A stretch of 64,000 nt of DNA, from the NCBI RefSeq assembly GCF_003663825.1, contig NZ_RCCC01000001.1:504501-568500 (forward strand), read 5' to 3'. Below are positions 44,651 to 53,062 of the stretch, piece after piece. The notes beneath the pieces were generated by a model. The model searched no databases. It had not been told where the DNA came from and worked only from the letters and a program-made list of their open reading frames with translations. A program made the position numbers and the translations under genes. The first letter of the stretch is position 1. The number at the start of each line of letters is the position of its first letter. The DNA comes from Acidovorax sp. 106 (lineage in GTDB: Bacteria; Pseudomonadota; Gammaproteobacteria; Burkholderiales; Burkholderiaceae_C).

Positions 44651-45523
44651 TCAGGACGGTGCCTGACATCGGGTGGCGTCAAAAAACCGCCGAAACTCCT
44701 CTTGCGCCGCACCGGCGCAAGGACATTCGTGCGGGCCAGTCTCCAGCAAAGGCTCAGGCCATTTCTCGGCCTTGGCAAACACATGCTGCGTCACCATCAA
44801 GCCAGCGGCGCGCAGCCGGGCTGCATAGGCCAGAGCCTCGTCGTGCATGGGGTCGGTGTCACCCACCAAAATCAGCGTGGGGGGCAAGCCTGCCAAGCGG
44901 TGCGCAGAGGCCGGTACCGCGTAGGGGTGCTCGGCATCGCGTGGGCAGCGCAGGAAGTTGCGCCAGCCCTCCACCCACTTGCAGTCCACCGCGTCCCCAG
45001 TCACCTGCCGCTGCGAGGCTGTGCCCACACAGGGGTCGAGCATGGGCGACAGCAAAATCTGCCCAGCCAGCGGGGGGTGGGATTGGTCACGCGCCATCAG
45101 GGCCACAGCGGCAGCCAGGTTGCCGCCAGCCTCTTCGCCCGCCAGGTACACCAGCGCGCCCTGTCCGCCCAGCTTGGTGCGGTTGCGGTGCACCCACTTG
45201 AGTACCTCGTAGCCGGTGTCCACGGGCTGCGGAAACGGTGTGAGTGGATACGCCACCGACACCACCACGGCGCCAGCGCCTTCCAGCAGGCCACCCACGG
45301 TGCAGCCGTTGTCCAGGTCACCCGACACAAAGGCGCCGCCATGGAAGTGCACCACCACTGGCGAGGTCTGGCCCGTCTTCTTGCGGCCGTACATGCGCAC
45401 CGCCACGCTTTGGCCTGCAGCCAGTTCGATGGCGCTATCGACACAACGCGCTGCGGCTGGCTGCACCTTGGGTGCGGCGGCTGGCTTGGACTGCGGGGCG
45501 GGACGGGGGGCGTCGGGTTGCAT
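44651..45523 (-). CDS. Alpha/beta-hydrolase-fold protein (HSL-like) lacking the catalytic serine
   Basis: Protein of 290 residues with the hormone-sensitive-lipase pattern: oxyanion-hole HFHGGAF, the nucleophile-elbow region YLAGEEAGGNLAAAVALMARD, the acid region LILVGDTDPMHDEALAYAARL, and a late histidine in GPHECPC. The usual GDSAGGN is GEEAGGN, so the nucleophile serine is replaced by Glu131. The protein is therefore unlikely to be a normal esterase, though the fold is intact. Start at 45523 has a weak CGGGGCC site; a longer frame to 45610 exists. Divergent from the LysR gene and pointing toward the efflux operon, so it may be co-regulated with it. Confidence 0.8.
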   Translation of the reverse strand: MQPDAPRPAPQSKPAAAPKVQPAAARCVDSAIELAAGQSVAVRMYGRKKTGQTSPVVVHFHGGAFVSGDLDNGCTVGGLLEGAGAVVVSVAYPLTPFPQPVDTGYEVLKWVHRNRTKLGGQGALVYLAGEEAGGNLAAAVALMARDQSHPPLAGQILLSPMLDPCVGTASQRQVTGDAVDCKWVEGWRNFLRCPRDAEHPYAVPASAHRLAGLPPTLILVGDTDPMHDEALAYAARLRAAGLMVTQHVFAKAEKWPEPLLETGPHECPCAGAAQEEFRRFFDATRCQAPS

Positions 45524-45665
45524 GGCATGGCCCCGAAAAGGGGACCCTAAATCTTGGGATGGTTGAAATGTACCGACACAGCAGCACCTGATAAACCCGG
45601 CAAACACCACCGCAGTGTTTCCAAAAGCTCAACAATGAAGCCATGGGTTGCGTGTGAGAATTCTT

Positions 45666-45698
45666 CAGCCCCCGCAGAACAAAGTTCTGTGGGGGCTG
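45666..45698. promoter_or_regulatory. Strong 15-bp hairpin in LysR leader/divergent promoter
   Basis: CAGCCCCCGCAGAAC pairs with GTTCTGTGGGGGCTG across an AAA triloop, with one G-U pair. No T run follows. It lies 25 bases upstream of the first base of the LysR gene, within the divergent region shared with the hydrolase-like gene. Confidence 0.6.
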
Positions 45699-45722
45699 AT
45701 CAACCCGTTTCGAGGAGGGGCC

Positions 45723-46652
45723 ATGGACCAAATTCAGGCCATGCGCATATTCACCCGTGTCGTAGAAGCAGGCACATTCACGCGGGCAGCCGACTCTTTG
45801 TCGCTGCCCAAAGCCACCGTCACCAAGCATGTGCAGGCGCTGGAGGAGCGGCTGCGCGTGAAGCTACTCAACCGCACCACCCGCCGCGTGACCGTGACGG
45901 CCGACGGCGCCGCTTACTACGAGCGCACGGTGCGCCTGCTGGCCGACCTGGACGACATCGAAGCCAGCATGACCAACGCCCGCGCCAACCCACTGGGGCG
46001 GTTGCGGGTGGACGTGGGCACCTCGGTGGCGCAGCTGCTCATCATTCCGCACCTGGCCGAGTTCCAGGCCCGCTACCCCGACATCCAGCTGGACCTGGGC
46101 GTGAGCGACCGCACGGTGGACCTGATTGGTGACAACGTGGACTGCGTCATTCGCGGCGGGGCACTGAGCGACCAGTCCCTGGTGGCGCGGCGCATCGGCA
46201 ACCTGGAGTTCCTCACCGTAGCGTCGCCCGACTACCTGGCGCGCAAAGGCACGCCCGCGCACCCCCTGGAAGTCGAAGAAAAACACTCCAGTCTGCTGTA
46301 TTTCTCGCCCCAGTCCGGGCGGCACTACCCGCTGGAGTTCCGCAAGGGCGCCGAGTCCATCGACATCCACGGGCCTTACCAGGTCAGCGTGAACGAAGCC
46401 AATGCCTATGTGTCTGCAGCGGTGCAAGGCCTGGGCATCGCGCAAATCACCAGCTTTCAGGCGCAAAGGCATTTGCAAAGCGGTGCGCTGGTGCAGCTGC
46501 TGCCTGAGTGGACCCAGCCCCTGCTGCCGGTCTATGTGGTGTACCCACCCAACCGGCACCTCAGCGCCAAGGTGCGCGCCTTTGTGGACTGGGCGGCAGA
46601 GCTGTTTCAGCGCGAGCCTTACATGCAGCGCACCGAGTCGCCTTCGGCGTAA
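45723..46652 (+). CDS. LysR-family transcriptional regulator (CrgA clade)
   Basis: Regulator of 309 residues. N-terminal helix-turn-helix MDQIQAMRIFTRVVEAGTFTRAADSLSLPKATVTKHVQALEERL with the following LLNRTTRRVTVTADG wing, typical of the CrgA-like branch, and a LysR substrate-binding domain (GRLRVDVGTSVAQLLIIPHLAEFQARYPDIQLDLGVSD). Start at ATG 45723 with GAGGAGGGG. Divergent from the hydrolase-like gene beyond which lies the RND operon; could control either. Effector unknown. Confidence 0.9.
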   Translation: MDQIQAMRIFTRVVEAGTFTRAADSLSLPKATVTKHVQALEERLRVKLLNRTTRRVTVTADGAAYYERTVRLLADLDDIEASMTNARANPLGRLRVDVGTSVAQLLIIPHLAEFQARYPDIQLDLGVSDRTVDLIGDNVDCVIRGGALSDQSLVARRIGNLEFLTVASPDYLARKGTPAHPLEVEEKHSSLLYFSPQSGRHYPLEFRKGAESIDIHGPYQVSVNEANAYVSAAVQGLGIAQITSFQAQRHLQSGALVQLLPEWTQPLLPVYVVYPPNRHLSAKVRAFVDWAAELFQREPYMQRTESPSA

Positions 46653-46707
46653 GAACCTGTTCAAAGGCCTGCGCCCGCAGCATCCAGGCGCTTTATGCTC
46701 GGGGCCT

Positions 46708-47061
46708 ATGAACACACCCCAAGCGCCCCAAGGACCGCAGCCCCAAAGCACTGACGCGCCAGCCGACACCAGCCCCGTGGCCGCCACCCCCACCACACCA
46801 GAGCCCACTGTGGCTGCCCCTGCACCACCCGCCAAGCAGGCGCGCAACCCCTTGCACGGCGTTACGCTGGAAGCCATCGTGGTGGCACTGTCGGAACACT
46901 ATGGTTGGGCAGAGCTGGGCCAACTGGTGCCGGTGCGCTGCTTTCAAAGCGACCCCAGCGTCAGCTCCAGCCTGAAGTTTTTGCGCAAGACCCCGTGGGC
47001 GCGCGAAAAGGTAGAGAGCCTCTACCTTTTCATGCTGCGCCAGCAACGGCGCAACGGGTAA
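46708..47061 (+). CDS. VF530 family DNA-binding protein (DUF2132)
   Basis: Protein of 117 residues. The C-terminal ~70 residues (NPLHGVTLEAIVVALSEHYGWAELGQLVPVRCFQSDPSVSSSLKFLRKTPWAREKVESLYLFML) match VF530 proteins, small proteins with DNA-binding ability reported for the Vibrio member. The first ~45 residues are a Pro/Ala/Thr-rich low-complexity extension, longer than in the basic family. Start at ATG 46708 is chosen as the first in-frame ATG after the LysR gene; the extension makes it uncertain. Confidence 0.8.
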   Translation: MNTPQAPQGPQPQSTDAPADTSPVAATPTTPEPTVAAPAPPAKQARNPLHGVTLEAIVVALSEHYGWAELGQLVPVRCFQSDPSVSSSLKFLRKTPWAREKVESLYLFMLRQQRRNG

Positions 47062-47086
47062 ACCGCGCCTGGCGCAGTGGTCAGCC

Positions 47087-48046
47087 TCAGTCGCTGACCG
47101 CCACCAAAAAGTCGCGGCTGATCCCCGCGCCCAACTCGTTCACCTTGTCCAGGAACTGGGTCAGGAAGGCATGCAGGCCTTGCGACAGGATCTCGTCGAT
47201 GCGCCCATATTGCAGATCGGCCAGCAGACGGCCTGCGCGGCGCTGGGTTTCTGACGAGTGGTCGTTGGCGAGCACGCTCAGGTTCTCCACCACTTCGTGC
47301 AGGCTGGCGTGCAGCGAGCGAGGCATGTCGCGCCGCAAGATCAGCAAGTCAGCCACCCGCCCGGGCGTGATCACGTCGCGGTACACCTTGCGGTACACCT
47401 CAAACGCCGAGACGCTGCGCAAGATGGCGCTCCAGTGGTAGAAGTCGTTTTCCTGGTTGCGCTCGCTGGCGCGGCCAAAGAAGTCGTTCTGCACGGCATG
47501 GAATTTCACATCCAGCAAACGCGCCGTGTTGTCGGCCCGCTCCAGGAACGTACCCATGCGCAGAAAGTGAAACGCCTCGTCTTGCAGCATGGTGCCCAGC
47601 GTCACGCCGCGCGAGAGATGCGAGCGGTATTTGACCCATTCAAAAAACTGCCCCGGGTCGCGCTCAAAAGCATTGCCTTCCAGCTGGCGGTGCAACTCCA
47701 GCCAAGTCTGGTTGATGGTTTCCCAGACCTCGGTGGTCAAGGCACCGCGCACGGCCCGCGCGTTTTCGCGCGCTGCGCGCAGGCACGACACGATGGACGA
47801 TGGGTTGTTGCCATCGCGCACCATGAACTCCAGCACACGCTCGGGCGTCACCTCGCCATGCTTGGTGGTGTAGGCAGGAATGAGTTCGCTGATGGACAGC
47901 AAGCCCTCCCAGCCTTCTTGCGCGGCCTCGGCGGCCTGGGGCAACAGAGAGGTCTCGTAGCTCACATTGAGCATGCGGGCCGTATTCTCCGCCCGCTCGG
48001 TGTAGCGAGACATCCAGAACAAATGGTCAGCGGTGCGGCTCAGCAT
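47087..48046 (-). CDS. Alpha-E domain protein (DUF403)
   Basis: All-helical protein of 319 residues. MLSRTADHLFWMSRYTERAENTARMLNV is the signature start of alpha-E/DUF403 proteins, and LGTMLQDEAFHFLRMGTFLERADNTARLLDVKF is the internal repeat of the same motif. It is the obligatory partner of the circularly permuted ATP-grasp protein encoded just upstream (7-base overlap). The pair is proposed to act in forming an amide-linked product, often together with a transglutaminase-like protein, which is absent here. Confidence 0.9.
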   Translation of the reverse strand: MLSRTADHLFWMSRYTERAENTARMLNVSYETSLLPQAAEAAQEGWEGLLSISELIPAYTTKHGEVTPERVLEFMVRDGNNPSSIVSCLRAARENARAVRGALTTEVWETINQTWLELHRQLEGNAFERDPGQFFEWVKYRSHLSRGVTLGTMLQDEAFHFLRMGTFLERADNTARLLDVKFHAVQNDFFGRASERNQENDFYHWSAILRSVSAFEVYRKVYRDVITPGRVADLLILRRDMPRSLHASLHEVVENLSVLANDHSSETQRRAGRLLADLQYGRIDEILSQGLHAFLTQFLDKVNELGAGISRDFLVAVSD

Positions 48047-49503
48047 GTTTCAGTCCCTCCATTTCCCAGCACCCAGGTGTCTTTGGTGCCGCCGCCCTGT
48101 GATGAGTTGACAACCAGCGAGCCCTCTTGCAAGGCCACGCGCGTGAGGCCACCGGCCACCATCTGCACTTCGCGCCCGCTGAGCACGAAGGGGCGCAGGT
48201 CGATGTGGCGGGGGGCAATGCCGCTGTCCACATAGGTAGGGCAGCTCGACAGGCTGAGCGTGGGCTGCGCGATGTAGCCCGCCGGGTTGGCCAGCAGGGC
48301 GCCGCGAAAGGCTTCGATCTCGGCCTGCGTGGCTGCGGGGCCGATGAGCATGCCGTAGCCACCCGCGCCATGCACCTCCTTGACCACCAGGTCTTTGAGG
48401 TGGGCCAGCACGTACTGCAGGTCGTCCTGCTTGCGGCACATCCAGGTGGGCACGTTCTTCAGGATGGGTTCCTGGCCCAGGTAGAAGCGAATCATCTCAG
48501 GCACGTAGGGGTAGACCGATTTGTCGTCGGCGACGCCGGTGCCCACAGCGTTGCAGATGGCCACGTTGCCTGCGCGGTAGGCCTCCATCAGGCCGTAGCA
48601 GCCCAGGGTGGATTTGGGCCGGAAGACCTGAGGGTCAAGGAAGTCGTCGTCCACACGGCGGTAAATCACGTCCACCCGCTGCAGGCCGCGCGTAGTGCGC
48701 ATGTAGACGAACTTGTCGCGCACCACCAGGTCTTGCCCTTCGACCAGCTCCACGCCCATTTGCTGGGCCAGGAAGGCGTGCTCAAAGTACGCGCTGTTGT
48801 GCATGCCCGGCGTGAGCACCACTACGGTGGGGTCGTCCGCCGTGGCGGGGGCGCTGGCGCGCAGGGTGTCCAGCAGCATGTCGGGGTAGTGCGCCACCGG
48901 TGCTACCTTGTGCTGGCTGAACAGCTCGGGGAACAACCGCATCATCATCTTGCGGTTTTCGAGCATGTAGCTCACGCCGCTGGGCACGCGCAGGTTGTCT
49001 TCGAGCACGTAGTACTCGCCCTTGCCCTGGGCATCAGGCGCACGCACGATGTCGATGCCTGCAATATGCGCGTAGATGTTCTGCGGCACCTGCACGCCGG
49101 CCATTTCGGGGCGGTATTGAGCGTTGTTGAGGATCAGGTCGGCAGGCACGATGCCTGCGCGGATGATGTCTTGCCCGTGGTAGACGTCATAGATGAAGCG
49201 GTTGAGCGCCGTGACCCGCTGCACCAGGCCCTGCTGCATGCTGCTCCATTCGTGCGCAGGAATGATGCGGGGGATAAGGTCGAACGGGATGAGCCGTTCG
49301 TTGCCCGCGCCGCCCTCGTCCTTGGCGCCATAGACGGCGAAGGTGATGCCCACGCGCCGGAAGATCATTTCGGCTTCGGCCCGGCGGGCCTGCATCACGT
49401 CAGGGGGCTGTTGGGACAACCACTGCGCATAGCGCTTGTAGTGTTCGCGCACATCGCTGCCTGCATAAGGAAGCGTGGCGTACATCTCGTCAAATTTCTG
49501 CAT
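48040..49503 (-). CDS. Circularly permuted ATP-grasp type 2 protein (DUF404/DUF407)
   Basis: Predicted ATP-dependent ligase of 487 residues. RRVGITFAVYG, ERLIPFDLIPRIIPAHEW and YVLEDNLRVPSGVSYMLENR are family signatures; the C-terminal half carries ATP-grasp residues (VVKEVHGAGGYGMLIGP, then HIDLRPFVLSG). Start at ATG 49503 with GGAGG upstream; an in-frame ATG at 49560 lacks one. Encoded in an overlapping pair with the alpha-E protein. The substrate is unknown; the pair is predicted to make a peptide-like bond. Confidence 0.9.
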   Translation of the reverse strand: MQKFDEMYATLPYAGSDVREHYKRYAQWLSQQPPDVMQARRAEAEMIFRRVGITFAVYGAKDEGGAGNERLIPFDLIPRIIPAHEWSSMQQGLVQRVTALNRFIYDVYHGQDIIRAGIVPADLILNNAQYRPEMAGVQVPQNIYAHIAGIDIVRAPDAQGKGEYYVLEDNLRVPSGVSYMLENRKMMMRLFPELFSQHKVAPVAHYPDMLLDTLRASAPATADDPTVVVLTPGMHNSAYFEHAFLAQQMGVELVEGQDLVVRDKFVYMRTTRGLQRVDVIYRRVDDDFLDPQVFRPKSTLGCYGLMEAYRAGNVAICNAVGTGVADDKSVYPYVPEMIRFYLGQEPILKNVPTWMCRKQDDLQYVLAHLKDLVVKEVHGAGGYGMLIGPAATQAEIEAFRGALLANPAGYIAQPTLSLSSCPTYVDSGIAPRHIDLRPFVLSGREVQMVAGGLTRVALQEGSLVVNSSQGGGTKDTWVLGNGGTETC

Positions 49504-49646
49504 GAACTGGCCTCCTGCAGCCAGGATAGCAAGTTGTGCGCCTGCCTCCGGGCCAAACACCCCAAAACCAGCACAAACCCTGACGAGGATCGAGCCCGGG
49601 CGCGGTTGCGCGCCAAATCCCTTGGGCGGTCTCTCAGAACCTGTCC

Positions 49647-52361
49647 TCAGGGCACAACGTGCTGCCAGTACCGACGCCCGGTGTCGCGCTCGCAGGCCAC
49701 GGCCTGAGGCTGCGCAGACGACCAGCTCGCCGCCCCGCAGCGGGCCGACTCCACCACCGGCACATTGCGCTGGACATAGCGCTGCAGCACCTCGGGCGCC
49801 GGGTGGCCAAAGCGGTTGCGGTAGCCAGACTGCACCAAAGCAGTGCGAGGCTGGACGGCGTCCAGAAACGCACCGCTGGACGAGGTTTTGCTGCCGTGGT
49901 GCGGCACCAGCAGCACATCGGCCTTCAAGGGCGCTGCGCGGGCCAGCAGCGCTTGCTCTTGCGGGGCTTCGATGTCGCCCACAAGCAAGGCCACGGCCTG
50001 CGCGCCAGGCATGCCTGCAGCACTGGCCACCCGCAGCACACAGCTCATGGTGTTGGGGCGAACAGGGCGATCGAGGCGGTCACGATGATCGCGGTGCTCC
50101 AGCTCGGCGCCCGTGGGGTGCAACACCTCCAACGCCACGCCATCCCACTCCCAGCGCTGCCCGGCCACACAAGGGGTGGCCGGGCGCAGGGCCTGCAGCA
50201 CATGCTCGGCTTCGATGGAGCCTGTCAAAGCCGCTGCGGGCTGCTGGGCCAGCACGGCCGCCGCGCCCCCGGTGTGGTCAGCATCGCGGTGGCTGAGCAT
50301 GAGCACGTCCACCCGCTCGCCCAATGCCCGCAGCAGTGGCACCAGCACGCGGTGGCCCGCATCGCTCTCGCGGCTGAAGCGCGGGCCTGCGTCGTACAGC
50401 AAGGTGTGCGTGGCCGTGCGCACCAGCACCGCGTTGCCCTGACCAATGTCGGGCGCCAGCAGTTCAAACTGGCCCGGCGCAGGCCGGGGGGCTTGCCAGC
50501 ACAGCAGCGGCACCAACAAAGGCAGCGCCCACAGACGCAACTGCCAGGGCAGGCGCATGGCCAACAAACAGCCGCCCAGCAAAGCCAAAGCGCCAGCCCA
50601 TAGCGGCGCAGCAGGCAAGAACACCACGGCCCAGGGCCAACTGGCCAGCCACTGCAGCCCCGCCGCCAGGGGCTGCAAAGCCCACGCCGCCAACGTCCAC
50701 AGCGGCGCCCACACCACCCCGGCCAGCGCCAGGGGCGTGACCACCAGCGTGACCCACGGTATGGCCAGCAAATTGGCCGCAAACCCCACCACCGACACCT
50801 GGCCAAACAGCAGCAGGCTCAGCGGCGTGAGCGCCAGCGTCACCACCCACTGCTCTCGCAATAATGCATAAAAATGGCCTCTAGCGCTTTTAGGATAAGC
50901 GCTAGAAGCTACAAAATCAGTAGCAAACAACACCCCCACCGCGACAAAACTCAGCCAAAAACCGGCCTGCCACAGCGCCCAGGGGTCGGTCAGCACCACG
51001 GCAGCGCAGGCCAGCAGCCACACCTGCGGCCAGGGCCAGCGGCGGCCACTGAGCTGCAGGGCTGCCACTACGGCCAACATGGTCACCGTGCGCTGCGCGG
51101 GCACACCCCAGCCACTGAACAAGGCGTAGCCAGCCGCCAATGCCACGCCGCACACCAGGGCCGCCGTGGGGGCAGGCACGGCCAGGCACAGGCGCCGCGA
51201 ACGCCGCCACAGCCCGCCCACCAAGGCCGCCGCCAGCCAGGCAAACAAGGTGATGTGCAGCCCAGAGATGCTCATCAAATGGGCCACGCCCGTGGCACGG
51301 AAGATGTCCCAATCGGCACGGTCAATGGCCCGCTGGTCGCCAGTGACCAGCGCGGCCACCACGCCAGACACACGCGATGCCGCAGGCGCACCCAGCGCAC
51401 TCGGGGCATCCTCGTCCCCCACGGGGCTGCCTGCCAGGCGCTGCAAGATGGCGTCGCGCACCGACTGGCGCCACTGCTCCACCGGGTGGCGCCAGGTGCT
51501 GGCCAGCCGCTCGGGGGGCAGGTCTTTGGGGCCAGCGCGGACGTAGCCTGTGGCCTGCACGCCCTGCTCCCACAGCCACAGCTCGTAGTCAAAACCGTGC
51601 GGGTTGCGCAGGCCGTGGGGCGCCTTTAGCCGCACCGTCATGCGCCAGCGCTCGCCCGCACGCAACTCGGGGGGCTGTCGCTGCAAATCGGCCAGGCCCT
51701 GCGCGTCACGCAGCGCGCCGCCGTACCAGGACACATCGATCAAACGTGGCACCTGCGGCGCGGCGCCCTGCCCATCGGATGGACGGACCTTGCCAGGCAT
51801 CCCAGGCACCTCCGCCCATTCGGCCGACTCCACTTCCAGCCGCAGGCGCACACCTGCCTCGCTGCGCTGGGGCATGGCAGCCACCAAGGCGGTGATACGC
51901 ACGTCCTGCCCTTCCAAGGCCGCAGGCAGTCCCTGGGCGGCAAACAAGCTGGCCCGCAAGCCACACAGGGCAAAGGCAGCCACCAGCCCCCAAGCCAGGG
52001 CGGCCACCCACCACCCCGCCAGCCACCTAGGCGCCCGTGCCGCCCCTGGGCGCAAAGCCCCGCCACGCCAGCGCCTGCGCAGCGATTTGCGCCACACCAC
52101 CGCAGCGCCCACGCCCAAGGTCACACACAAAGTCCAGCCATACACCGCCACCGGCCAGAGCATGGGTTGCCACAGTTGCAGAGCCGAACCCACCACCACG
52201 CCCAGAAGCACCGCAGGCAAGCGCCAAGGTTGGCGCGAATCATCGTGGCCCTCATGTCCTCCATGCCCGTCGTGCGCTCCTTGCCCCGTGGCGGCGGCGT
52301 CGCCCTCGCCCACCTCACGGGGCAGCAGCGGCGGGACATTAGAAGGGCTTATGGCAAACAT
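49647..52361 (-). CDS. comEC: ComEC/Rec2 competence DNA-uptake channel, with in-frame repeat insertion
   Basis: Inner-membrane protein of 904 residues that passes single-stranded DNA into the cytoplasm during transformation. Parts: hydrophilic N-terminal tail with a His/Asp/Gly-rich run (GAHDGHGGHEGHDD), DUF4131 region, Competence domain (VTGDQRAIDRADWDIFRATGVAHLMSISGLHI; FWLSFVAVGVL), and a C-terminal metallo-beta-lactamase-like domain with HRDADHTGGA and LVPHHGSKTSSS. Residues ~478-494 (TDFVASSAYPKSARGHF) are encoded by the interspersed repeat at 50880-50926, inserted without breaking the frame in a loop between membrane segments. The start at 52361 has no clear ribosome-binding site; a GTG 16 codons later is an alternative. 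Whether the channel still works is not known. Confidence 0.92.
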   Translation of the reverse strand: MFAISPSNVPPLLPREVGEGDAAATGQGAHDGHGGHEGHDDSRQPWRLPAVLLGVVVGSALQLWQPMLWPVAVYGWTLCVTLGVGAAVVWRKSLRRRWRGGALRPGAARAPRWLAGWWVAALAWGLVAAFALCGLRASLFAAQGLPAALEGQDVRITALVAAMPQRSEAGVRLRLEVESAEWAEVPGMPGKVRPSDGQGAAPQVPRLIDVSWYGGALRDAQGLADLQRQPPELRAGERWRMTVRLKAPHGLRNPHGFDYELWLWEQGVQATGYVRAGPKDLPPERLASTWRHPVEQWRQSVRDAILQRLAGSPVGDEDAPSALGAPAASRVSGVVAALVTGDQRAIDRADWDIFRATGVAHLMSISGLHITLFAWLAAALVGGLWRRSRRLCLAVPAPTAALVCGVALAAGYALFSGWGVPAQRTVTMLAVVAALQLSGRRWPWPQVWLLACAAVVLTDPWALWQAGFWLSFVAVGVLFATDFVASSAYPKSARGHFYALLREQWVVTLALTPLSLLLFGQVSVVGFAANLLAIPWVTLVVTPLALAGVVWAPLWTLAAWALQPLAAGLQWLASWPWAVVFLPAAPLWAGALALLGGCLLAMRLPWQLRLWALPLLVPLLCWQAPRPAPGQFELLAPDIGQGNAVLVRTATHTLLYDAGPRFSRESDAGHRVLVPLLRALGERVDVLMLSHRDADHTGGAAAVLAQQPAAALTGSIEAEHVLQALRPATPCVAGQRWEWDGVALEVLHPTGAELEHRDHRDRLDRPVRPNTMSCVLRVASAAGMPGAQAVALLVGDIEAPQEQALLARAAPLKADVLLVPHHGSKTSSSGAFLDAVQPRTALVQSGYRNRFGHPAPEVLQRYVQRNVPVVESARCGAASWSSAQPQAVACERDTGRRYWQHVVP
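50880..50926 (+). repeat. Two-hairpin interspersed repeat, copy 6, inside comEC
   Basis: TCTAGCGCTTTTAGGATAAG-CGCTAG followed by AAGCTACAAAATCAGTAGCAAA. It lies antisense to comEC and contributes about 16 codons in frame. Confidence 0.85.
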
Positions 52362-52526
52362 GGGCTGATGCTAATGCGCCTTGCAGCAGCCCCGCGCGCA
52401 CTGTGCACAGCCCCGGCTGTGTAACACTTGGCGCCGCTGCCCGGTGCAGGCATTGCCAGCACCGGGCCTCTATTTCTCGCACCGTTTTCCCGCGCCGATG
52501 GCGCACATCAACCAAGGAAGTCCACC

Positions 52527-52985
52527 ATGAGCGTTTACGACAAACTGAGCGAACTCAACATCACCCTGCCCCCCGTGTCGGCCCCCGCCGCCGCCTACGT
52601 GCCTTATGTGCAAACGGGCAACTTGGTGTTCCTCTCCGGCCACATCGCCCGCAAGGACGGCAAGCCCTGGGCCGCGCAGTTTGGCAAGAACATCACCACC
52701 GAAGAAGGCAAGCTGGCCGCCCGCGCCGTGGCGATTGACCTGATGGGCACACTGCACGCAGCCACCGGCGGCGACCTCAACCGCATTCAGCGCATCGTCA
52801 AGGTGATGAGCCTGGTCAACTCGACCGGCGATTTCACCGAGCAGCACTTGGTGACCAACGGCGCCAGCGAACTGCTGGGCCAGGTGTTTGGCGACAAGGG
52901 CTTGCACGCCCGCAGCGCCTTTGGCGTGGCCCAGATTCCACTGGGGGCCTGTGTCGAGATCGAACTGATTGCTGAGCTGGCCTGA
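52527..52985 (+). CDS. RidA family protein
   Basis: Protein of 152 residues of the RidA/YjgF family, which hydrolyses reactive enamine/imine intermediates. The conserved arginine that holds the substrate carboxylate is in ARSAFGVAQIPLGACVEIELIAEL, and GNLVFLSGHIA and VKVMSLVNSTGDF are family motifs. It is longer than archetypal RidA (about 128) and lacks the exact RidA signature, so it belongs to a paralogous Rid subgroup whose substrate is uncertain. Start at 52527 with CCAAGGAAG upstream. Stands alone between comEC (divergent) and a chemoreceptor gene (convergent). Confidence 0.88.
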   Translation: MSVYDKLSELNITLPPVSAPAAAYVPYVQTGNLVFLSGHIARKDGKPWAAQFGKNITTEEGKLAARAVAIDLMGTLHAATGGDLNRIQRIVKVMSLVNSTGDFTEQHLVTNGASELLGQVFGDKGLHARSAFGVAQIPLGACVEIELIAELA

Positions 52986-53062
52986 GCCAAAGAGGCCGCC
53001 CCTTCCCTGAAAGAAGCGCGCGGCAGCATGGGGGTCAGGCGCTGAGGCCAGCCCCGTGCAAA

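Noticed and set aside
41873-45550. 1225-residue plus-strand frame over the RND operon
   Set aside because: Antisense shadow of the MexEF-type genes; His/Gln/Gly-rich with no domain, and it crosses three real genes.
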